NCBI GenBank assembly: GCA_963776375.1
Contig: CAVZMF010000006.1
Span: 173,475 to 237,474, forward strand
Source of the DNA: PALSA-612 sp963776375
Lineage (GTDB): Bacteria > Actinomycetota > Thermoleophilia > Gaiellales > Gaiellaceae
DNA length: 64,000 bases
Direction: 5' to 3'
Under the pieces are notes generated by a model. That model saw only the letters and a list, made by a program, of their open reading frames with translations. It was not told where the DNA came from and searched no databases. The number at the start of each line of letters is the position of its first letter. Within the stretch, counting starts at the first letter, position 1. A program made the position numbers and the translations under genes. This document shows positions 56,288-64,000 of the stretch, piece by piece.

Positions 56288-57612
56288 TGGAAGATCTCCG
56301 TGGTGCAGTCGCCGTTCTGCAGGCGGACTTCGTGCGCCCGTGCCGGGCCCCCGGGTCGGTCGTGCAGGTCGACGAAGAAGTCGCGGTCGACTTCCATGCC
56401 GCCGTTCGGATCGCAGTCGATGCGCAGGAGCCAGGAACGCATCTCCGGGTAGAACTGGTTGTCCCAGGTCGAGTAGAGCGAGTTGGTGACGTAGAGGCGG
56501 CGGCCGTCGTAGGAGAGCTGGAGCATCTGCGGCCCGCCGTTCAGCTCGCGCCCGGCGTCGCTCGGCTTGCCGAGCAGGCCGCCGAGCCAGAGCTGCCCGG
56601 TCAGCTTCGGATTCGCGGGGTCGGAGACGTCGTACTGGCGCAGGTCGCCGTGCAACCAGTTCGAGAAGTAGAGGAAGCGGTCGTCCATCGAGAGGAGCAG
56701 GTCGGTGATCAAGGCGGGGACTGGGAACGGCCAGCCCTCGAGCTCGACGCTCTCGACGGCGATCACCTGGTCGGCGTCCCAGCCGCCGTTGTCCCGGCGG
56801 AAGCGCCACATCGTGCTCGAGAGCGCTGCGCCCACGAAGCCCTGCTCGGCCTCGGGGTCGTGGAGAAAGCGCGCCTCGAGCGGGACCAGCCCTGTCTCCC
56901 CGAGGGAGACCGTCTGTTCCAGCTGGCGCTGCTCGAGGTTCCAGAAGTGGAGTCGGCTGCCGTAGCGGCCGGCGCTGACGTCGTCGAGGTCGAAGCCCTT
57001 CTCGTAGGCGTTCGGCTCGCCGAACTCGGAAGAGATGAGCACGTTCTTCCGCGGCTGGTACCAGAAGTCGTAGTTGAGCCGTGGTGCCTCCCCGCCGTTC
57101 TCCCAGCGGCCCTTGACCTCGAACGTCTTCGCGTCGAGGACGGCGAAGCCGCCGGCGCCGTTTCCGTCGGCGTCGCCGAGCATCGAGATGACGATGTTGT
57201 CGCCGGGCATGCAGTGGACTGTGTGGGGCCGCGTGTAGCCGGTCTTCGCAACCACCTCGTCGGGCTCGATCACCTTCTCGATCCGCGGCCGGCGCGGGTC
57301 GTCGGCGACGTTCACGACGTGGATCCGCGAGGAGCGGAACCCGGGCACGATCAGGTGCGAGCGATCGGGCCCGTGACAGGCCGACGAGCAGCGGTTCCAG
57401 CCGAAATGGTGCAGCTCGTCGCCGACGTTCGGCATCGGCGTCTCGTGCACGATCCGTCCCTCCTCGGCGTCGACGACGGCGAGGAAGTCGGGCTTCTCGA
57501 CGCCGGTGCCTTCGTGCAGGCAGGCGAGGTAGAGGAACTCCTCCGCTGGGGCATGCATCGCCTCCTGCGGGGAACTGTGGAAGGAAGCGGGCTTGACGTG
57601 TTGGTTCTGCAC
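56284..57612 (-). CDS. Selenium-binding protein SBP56 / methanethiol oxidase family
   Basis: This 442-aa beta-propeller of the SBP56 family has bacterial and human members that oxidise methanethiol to formaldehyde, H2S and H2O2. Conserved blocks include ELHHFGWNRCSSACHGPDRS with the selenium/metal-site Cys, YTRPHTVHCMPGDNIVISML, NYDFWYQPRKNVLISSEFGE, and the C-terminal AHEVRLQNGDCTTEIF. The GTG at 57612 after AAAGGAG is preferred over 57696. No in-frame TGA is present, so no selenocysteine is encoded. The 53-aa membrane gene follows with a 4-nt overlap. A divergent SARP-like regulator starts 139 bases upstream. Confidence 0.88.
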   Translation of the reverse strand: MQNQHVKPASFHSSPQEAMHAPAEEFLYLACLHEGTGVEKPDFLAVVDAEEGRIVHETPMPNVGDELHHFGWNRCSSACHGPDRSHLIVPGFRSSRIHVVNVADDPRRPRIEKVIEPDEVVAKTGYTRPHTVHCMPGDNIVISMLGDADGNGAGGFAVLDAKTFEVKGRWENGGEAPRLNYDFWYQPRKNVLISSEFGEPNAYEKGFDLDDVSAGRYGSRLHFWNLEQRQLEQTVSLGETGLVPLEARFLHDPEAEQGFVGAALSSTMWRFRRDNGGWDADQVIAVESVELEGWPFPVPALITDLLLSMDDRFLYFSNWLHGDLRQYDVSDPANPKLTGQLWLGGLLGKPSDAGRELNGGPQMLQLSYDGRRLYVTNSLYSTWDNQFYPEMRSWLLRIDCDPNGGMEVDRDFFVDLHDRPGGPARAHEVRLQNGDCTTEIFQ

Positions 57613-57750
57613 GGGAACTCCTTTCACGTGTGTCCTCGAGCGGCGAGGAGCGTGTGGCGGACAACCGGCGCTCCGAGGCGGGCGCGTCGCGAACACGGTC
57701 GCGCAGCCGGCTTACGTGCCTGTGACGCGCGACTAACGCCGGGCTAACGC

Positions 57751-60700
57751 GTGCGACAATCCGAAGGCGTGGAGTTCGGTCTGCTTGGTCCGTTGAGGGT
57801 TATCGAGGGTGGCCGTGATCTGACCCCGGCGCGCCCAAAGCAGCGGGCGTTGCTCGCGATGCTGCTCCTGCACCGCGAGAAGGTCGTGCCAGGCGCTCAG
57901 CTGATCGAGGCGCTGTGGGGCGAGCAGCCGCCGGAAAGCGCGCAGACCGCGCTGCACGGGCACGTTTCCGCCCTGCGCAAGCTGATCGGCGCCGATCGGA
58001 TCAGGACGCGACCGCCCGGTTATCTGTTGCAGGTCTCGCTGGACGAGCTCGACCTGGCTCGGTTCGAGTCGCTGGTCGCGCAGGCGCGAGAGCGCGACGA
58101 TCCGGAGGAGCGGTCGGCCTGCCTGCGCGAGGCGCTGGCGCTCTGGCGCGGGGAGCCGTTGGCCGAGCTTCGAGACCAGGCGTTCGCGGAGCGCGAGATC
58201 GCCCGGCTGGAGGAGCTCCGTCTCGCGGCGATCGAGGACCGTGTCGACGCCGACCTCGCGCTCGGACGCCACCACGAACTGGTGCACGAGCTCGAACCGC
58301 TCGTCGCGGAGCACCCGTTTCGCGAGCGCATGCGCGGCCAGTTGATGCTCGCGCTGTACCGCTGCGGCCGGCAAGCCCACGCCCTCCATGTGTTCCAGGA
58401 CGGACGCAGGGCGCTCGTCGAAGAGCTCGGCATCGACCCGGGGCCCGCGCTCCGGGAGCTCGAGCTGCGCATCCTCCGCCAAGACTCGAGCTTGGGGTTG
58501 CCGGCCGGGGGTGCGAACCCGGCTGCGCAGCACACGCCGGCAGTTCGCACGCCGGAACGGTCGCAACCGCTAGTGCGCTATGCGAGAAGCGGCGACCTCA
58601 ACATCGCCTACCAAGTGACCGGCGACGGGCCGATCGACCTGGTGCTCATCTCCGGCTTCGTTTCCCATCTCGAGAAGGACTGGGAGGAGCCACGGCACGC
58701 GCGCTTCCTCGACCGGCTCGGCTCAATCGCCCGCCTGATCCGTTTCGACAAGCGCGGCACGGGCCTCTCCGACCGGCCGCAGGGGGTGCCCGATCTCGAA
58801 TCGAGGATGGACGACGTGCGCGCGGTCATGGATGCCGTGGGTAGCGAGCGCGCCGTGCTCTTCGGGTACTCCGAAAGCGCGCCGATGGCGATCCTCTTCG
58901 CCGCCACGTACCCGGAGCGGGTACGTGCCCTGGTCCTCTACGGGGCGTATGCGAAACGGCTCGATCCCGACGACGACTACCCCTGGGCGCCGACCAGGGA
59001 GGCGCGCGCCGCCTACATCGCGGCTCTGGAGCGCGACTGGGGCTTCGAGTCCGACATGAAGCTCATGTGCCCGTCCGCCGACGAGGCGATGGCGCGCTGG
59101 TGGGGCGAGCGTTGCCGCGCGGCCGCCAGCCCGGGCGCGATCAAGGCGCTCAACGAGATGAACTCGCTGATCGACGTGCGCGCGTTGCTGCCGACCGTGC
59201 ACGTTCCAACCCTCGTCGTCCACCGGGGTACCGACTACGACGTCAAGGTCGAGGAGGGCCGTTACATCGCCGAGCGGATCCCCGGCGCGCACTTCGTCGA
59301 GCTGCCCGGAGCAGATCACTTCGTCGCGATCGACTCGGATCAGATCCTCGACGTCGTCGAGCCGTTCCTGATCGAATGCGGTGCGGCGGACCGTCCAGCG
59401 GACAAGGATCGGGCTCTGGTGACGCTGCTCGCCACCGAGATAGCCCGCTCGACGCAGACCTCCGAGCTTGACCAGCGCAACCTCATCGAGCGACACCACG
59501 AGGTCGTCCGTGCCGAGCTGGCCAGGTTCCGGGGTCACGAGGTCCAGGTGTCGGGGGAGGGGACACTCGCCACCTTCGACGGCCCCGCGCGCGCGGTCCG
59601 CTGCGCGACGGCCATCGTGCGCGCGCTCCTGCCGCTCGGACTCAGCGTTCGGGCCGGGGTACACACCGGAGAGGTCGAAGTGGAAGCGGATCGCGTCCGC
59701 GGCGTCGCGGTTGAGATCGCGGCCCGCGTCGCCGCCGAGTCCGCGCCGGGCGAAGTGCTCGTTTCGCAAACCGTCAAGGACATCGTTGCCGGCTCCGGAC
59801 TCGAGTTCACCGACCGCGGCAGCCGGGCGTTCGAAGGCGTCCCCGGCGAGTGGCGCCTGCTGGCCGTCATCGACGACCGGACGGAGACTCGTGCCCGGGA
59901 GGCGTTCGTCGGACGCGTACGCGAGCTCGCGCGCCTCGAGGAGGCGCTGCACGCGACAGCGTCAGGAACGGGTGCGGCCGTGCTCGTCCGCGGTGACGCG
60001 GGGATCGGCAAGACACGGCTCGCGTCCGAGCTCGCGACGCGCGCCCGCGCACGGGGCTTTTCAGTTCTCATCGGCCGTTGCCTCGATCTCGTCGGCACCG
60101 AGCTGGCGTATCAGCCCTTTGCCGACGCGCTTCGGCCGCTCGTGCCGGAGCTTCCTTGGGTCGACGGGCGATCGCAGCTGCACGTGTTCGAGGAGACGCT
60201 CGCGGTGCTCTCCGGCGTCGCGGCAGACGCGCCCGTCCTGCTCGTTCTGGAGGATCTGCACTGGGCCGATCCGACCACGCTCGATCTCGTCGTCTTCCTC
60301 GCGCACAACGTCGACGAGCGGCGAGTACTGCTGCTCGGGACCTACCGCGCGGACGAGCCGTCGTCGGCGCAGCGCGTGCAGCGGCTTGCCGACGGCGTCC
60401 GCCGCTCGGGCTCGACGCTTTTCGTCGAGCTCGTGGCGTTCGGGCGCGAGGAGCTGGCGGCGCTGCTCACCGCTCGCGCCGGCGCACCGCCTCCGGCTCG
60501 GGTGACGGACGCGATCGTCGCCCGCTCAGAGGGCAACCCGTTCTTCGCCGAGGAGCTGCTCGCCGCCGCCGGCGATGAGACCGCCGAGCTCCCACACGGC
60601 CTGCGCGACCTGCTGCTGCGGCGGATCGCGCAGCTCGACCGCACGACACAGGGCTTGCTGCGTCTGGCAGCGGCGGCCGGACGCGACGTCGACTACCCGC

Positions 60701-62539
60701 TGCTCTGCGCTGCGGCGGCGCTCCCAGAGCGTGACGTGCGCGAGTCGCTGCGCCGGGCCGTCGAGCACGGCGTGCTCGTCGCCGACCAGGCGACGGGCAC
60801 GTACCGCTTCCGCCACGCGCTGCTGGCGGAGGCGATCTACACGACGCTGCTGCCCGGCGAGCGCGAGGACCTGCACACACGGCTTGCCGAGGAGCTCGCG
60901 CGCGGCGACGCGGCCGCGGCCGAGCTCGCGCCGCACTGGGCGGCGGCGAGTCGCACCAGGGAGGCGCTCGTCGCGTCGATCGAGGCGGCACGCGAGGCGG
61001 AGGCCGTCTTCGGTCTCGCCGAGGCCCTCGCACACCTCGAGCGCGCGGTCGCGCTGTGGGCCGATGTGCCGGACGCCGTGCAGCTCGCCGGGCTCGACCT
61101 CGCAGAGCTCTGCTCGTGGGCGGCCGAGCTGGCCCTCCAGACGGGCGGCGCGCCGCGCGCCGTCGCGCTCGGGCGGCAGGCCGTCGCTCTCGTCGGCGAC
61201 AGAGATCCGGTGCGCGCCGGGCTGCTGCACGCGCGCCTCGGCCGCTCCCTGTTGGTGGCCGGCCGCCGAAACGCCGCAGTCGCTGTGTTCGAGCGCGCCG
61301 TCGAGCTCGTGCCGCCTGAGCCATTGTCGGTGGAGCGTGCGGAGGTGCTGGCCTCGTTTGCGAATGCGCTGATGCTGACCTGGCGGCATGAGGAGTCGCG
61401 GGCGATCTGCGAGCAGGCGCTCGCGCTCGCCCGCGCGGTCGGCGCATATGCGGCCGAGTCGCGGGCGCTGATCAGCCTCGGCGTCTCCCTCGCCTACCTC
61501 GGCCATGGCGACGACGGGCTCGCAGCTCTCCGGCGCGCGCTGCAACTGGCCGAGCGGCACGGCCCGCCCTATGAGGTGCTGCGGGCGTACACATGCCTCA
61601 CCGACGTGCTGACGATGCTCGGACGGCCACGGGAGTCAGCTCGGTTGGCGGCGGAGGCCGTCGAGGTCGTCCGGCGCTACGGCATCGAGCTTGCCCCGCT
61701 CCTGTCAAACCAGGTCGAGGCCCTGCTCGCGACCGGCAACTGGGACGATGCCGACAGCGTCAGCGCGGCGGCGCTGCGTGCAAACACCGCCAACTGGCCG
61801 CATATCACACTCGGCAGCCGCGCCCACTTCGAGATCGGCCGCGGCGATTTCGACTCTGGCGCGGGCGCATCTGGAAGCCGCGCTCGCAAGCGTGCGCGAG
61901 GACGTGCGCAGCAGGCTGGAAATCGAACCGATCGCAGTCGAGCTCGCTCTGTGGGAGCACCGCTGGAACGACGCTGCAGAGGCGGTGCGCGACGGTCTGG
62001 AGCGGAGGCGCCCCGACGATGCCTTCTACCGAGTCCAGCTCTGCGCCCACGGGCTGCGTGCGCAGGCGGAGCTCGCGGCGGTCGCGCGAGGCAGCGGCGG
62101 CGACGATGCGGTTCGCGGCCACCTCCGCTTGGCGCGTAGCATCCTCGCGGCCGCTCGCCGAGCCGCCGCGGAGGCCGCGCCTGTCACGCCGAACGCCGCC
62201 GGCTGGCGCGCGCTGGCCGAGGCCGAGTACGAGCGTGCTCGAAACCGGGCGAGACCCGAGGCGTGGTCAGAGGCTGCCGCCGCCTGGGATGAGCTCGAGC
62301 GGCCGCCGCTCGCGGCCTACTGCCGGTGGCGACAGGCCGAGGCGCTCGTCGCCGCCGGCGTGGCGCACGCCGACGCCGCCGTCCCACTGAGGGACGCGCA
62401 TGCCGTCGCGGCGCGGATCCGGGCGCGACCCCTGCTGCGGGAGCTCGAACTGCTCGCGGAGCGCGCACAACTCGACGTCGTGTCGCTGGGTGCCGGGCCG
62501 CGGCGCGCGAAGGAATCTTCGAAGACCAGCTCGGGCTGA
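57751..62539 (+). CDS. SARP/BTAD-hydrolase-cyclase-AAA-TPR mega-regulator (3' frameshift)
   Basis: This cytoplasmic regulator of about 1595 aa has five parts. The first is an OmpR-type winged helix with BTAD (FGLLGPLRVIEGG to about residue 250). The second is an alpha/beta hydrolase (VRYARSGDLNIAYQVTGDGP, nucleophile loop LFGYSESAPMAILFA, late His in PGADHFVAID). The third is a class III cyclase-like domain near 550-710 in which both metal-site aspartates read Glu (LLATEIARST, VSGEGTLATF). The fourth is an AAA ATPase (GDAGIGKTRLASEL, LVLEDLHWADPTT). The last is a long TPR region. Near 61860 one base is missing, and the second frame continues LARAHLEAALASV to a stop at 62539. GTG 57769 (MEFGLLGPL) is an alternative start. 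It is divergent from SBP56. Confidence 0.82.
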
Positions 62540-62845
62540 CGCCACGCGGCGGAAGTGCTGATGCTCGTCGCTCCCGGCCTCGCCCGCGGTCAGGGACGTT
62601 TCGCGAATGGCGGCAACTGACCGGAGGTCACTCGTTGCCTACACGGGCGCTATGGCCCAGGGCGTCAAACGCGCTCGTGCATCCCGCGCTTGGTCAGCTC
62701 ACGACATATGCCCATTTGCAGGGATTTTGTGCGAAGGGCTCGCGTATTTTCTTCGGCGTGAGTGCTGCCCGTTTGCTGCCCGGAGTCCCGCGCGATTCGT
62801 CTGATCAGCAAACGTAGAGTGCCGATTTGGAGGCACATAGAGAGA
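62540..62845. other. Gene-free stretch before tRNA-Asp
   Basis: I see no gene in these 306 bases. They contain TGCTGCCCG twice in close tandem (about 62763-62782) and a GGAGTCCCGCGCG copy at 62782-62794, identical over 13 bases to the one at 11654. The position next to a tRNA would fit an old integration site, but no integrase is present. Confidence 0.4.
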
Positions 62846-62919
62846 CGGGAGCGACGGGACTCGAACCCGCGACCTCCGGCGTGACAGGCCGGCGTTCTAA
62901 CCAGCTGAACTACGCCCCC
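62846..62919 (-). tRNA. tRNA-Asp (GTC)
   Basis: This is a complete 74-nt cloverleaf on the minus strand. The acceptor GGGGGCG pairs with CGCTCCC (one G-T), the D-arm is GTTC/GAAC, and the anticodon arm is CCGGC, CTGTCAC, GCCGG with anticodon GTC. The T-arm is GCGGG, TTCGAGT, CCCGT, and the discriminator is G. CCA is not encoded. The MTHFR-type gene ends 13 bases upstream of its 5' end. Confidence 0.93.
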
Positions 62920-62932
62920 GAGCCATTCCAGT

Positions 62933-64000
62933 CTAGTGCAGCACGTCGAGGGCGGCGAGGGGCTTCCTGAACGGCGCGACGACGTAGACGCCCGCCGCCT
63001 TCTCCCGCGACTCGGCGTACAGGCGGCGCGTGTGCTCGAGGCCGATCTTGGGGGCGCCGGCGCCCGCGTCGAGGAGCGCCTGCTGCAGCTCGTCAGGGAC
63101 GACGATCCCTGGCACCTCGTTGTGCAGCCGCTGCGCCAGCCGGTAGCTCCAGACCGGGAACAGCCCGACGAGGAGGGGGACCGGCGAGCTCTCGCCCAGC
63201 TCGTCGAGAAAGCGGTCGAGGTGGGCGAGGTCGAAGAGGATCTGCGTCATCGCGAACTGCGCCCCCGCGTCCACCTTCGCCCGGAACCGCTGGATCTCCA
63301 GGTCGAGGTCGTCGGCGGTGGGGTTGACGGCGACGCCGGGGAAGAAGCCCGTCGGCGCGTCGATCGACTTGCCGTTGTAGTCCTCGCCGGCGTTGAGGCG
63401 GGAGATGAGCCGCGTGAGCCCGATCGAGTCGAGCTCGTAGACTCCCTCGGAGCCGGGGTAATCCCCGACCTCGGGCGGATCGCCGGTGACGGCGAGGATG
63501 TTGCGGACGCCCTCCGCGTGCACACCGAGCAGGAGCGACTCGAGTCCCATGATCGTCGCGTCGCGCGGTGTCAGGTGCGGATCGTCTCGATCCCGACCGA
63601 GCGCTCGATCGCGGCGGCCATCATCAGTCCGCTCATCGCGGCGCGGGCCGTCGCGTTGTCGTTGATGTCCACGAAGCCGGCCAGGCCGGAGTCCTCGACG
63701 GCGGCGGCGACCTCGAGCATCCCCGCGGGCTGCCGCCGAGGGGCGGGTCGAGCTGGATGGAGACGACCCAGCGCCCCTCGCGCAGGTCGCGCGCGAGGCG
63801 TGTCTCGGGCTCTACCGAGACATCGGCGATGGTGAGCTCGCGCTCGGCCGCGTGAAACGGTCGGCGCGGTTTCCTCCCTTGTCCAGCGCGCTCTGCATCG
63901 CGGCGACCCGTGGGCGTCGTGCCGCAGCAGCCGCCGACGAGTCGGGCGCCGAGAGCGATCGCCTGCGCCGCGAATTCCGAGAAGTACTCCGGCGTCGCGT
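62933..64000 (-). CDS. Homocysteine S-methyltransferase/methylenetetrahydrofolate reductase (partial, frameshifted)
   Basis: This is the 3' part of a two-domain enzyme of one-carbon/methionine metabolism. The last 206 residues (from 63550) are a MetF-type TIM barrel: GVRNILAVTGDPPEVGDYPG, GFFPGVAVNPTADDLDLEIQ, KVDAGAQFAMTQILFDL and PLLVGLFPVWSYRLAQRL. Upstream the window edge holds the end of a zinc-type homocysteine methyltransferase (GARLVGGCCGTTP with the Cys pair), then a MetF start region (RWVVSIQLDPPLGG, GFVDINDNATARAAMSGLMM). Several one-base breaks occur between 63560 and 63900. The 5' end is outside the window. The fusion order matches bacterial bifunctional forms. Confidence 0.8.

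Overview
The window is GC-rich DNA, densely coded on both strands, from a bacterium that looks like an actinomycete. The pointers are class III cyclase/AAA/TPR regulators, a SARP (BTAD) regulator, a luciferase-like (F420-type) oxidoreductase, an F420:NADP-type oxidoreductase, and frequent GTG/TTG starts with strong AGGAGG sites. A deep-branching class such as Thermoleophilia (Gaiellales/Solirubrobacterales) is my best guess, but it is an inference. No 16S rRNA or other marker is present. At least ten otherwise well-conserved genes are split by single-base frameshifts, so the sequence is either a draft with indel errors or a locus in decay. I report such genes as one feature and give the approximate break.

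Layout. 0-10 kb: 5'-truncated polyphosphate kinase, a cyclase/AAA/TPR regulator, a GYD protein, a trehalose-synthase-type glycosyltransferase, an M20 peptidase fused to a RimK-like ATP-grasp ligase, and a flavin reductase. 10-15 kb: a secreted beta-helix protein, then a gene-poor stretch with two tRNA 3'-half relics, GGAGTCCCGCGC repeats, a cytochrome c relic, and a FAD monooxygenase/TetR pair with a palindromic operator candidate. 15-21.5 kb: a stress block with universal stress proteins, a site-2 protease with CBS domains, a P-type ATPase, and two more gene relics. 21.6-23.6 kb: an orphan double ABC ATPase and a small secreted Trp-repeat protein.

23.7-38.1 kb is the most interesting segment. 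Eleven minus-strand genes, most with 4-nt overlaps or short gaps, encode two PLP lyase-like enzymes, an aspartate-type carbamoyltransferase, a fused selenium-dependent-type molybdenum hydroxylase, SsnA, a luciferase-like oxidoreductase, a three-subunit molybdenum hydroxylase, a YgeW-like carbamoyltransferase and carbamate kinase. Together they suggest degradation of a purine or related N-heterocycle, with carbamoyl phosphate used to make ATP.

38.3-51.8 kb: a CBS/small protein/F420-NADP operon, an adenosine-specific kinase, a carbohydrate block (two divergent GH130 enzymes, a barrel glycosidase-like protein, a GT4 glycosyltransferase and a Gfo/Idh/MocA dehydrogenase), PiT phosphate transport with its DUF47 partner, small soluble proteins, a sensorless histidine kinase and a second CBS protein. 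52-64 kb: a large secreted GH15 glucodextranase-like enzyme, SBP56 with an overlapping 53-aa membrane protein, a giant SARP-hydrolase-cyclase-AAA-TPR regulator, tRNA-Asp, and the 3' part of a homocysteine methyltransferase/MTHFR gene that runs off the window.
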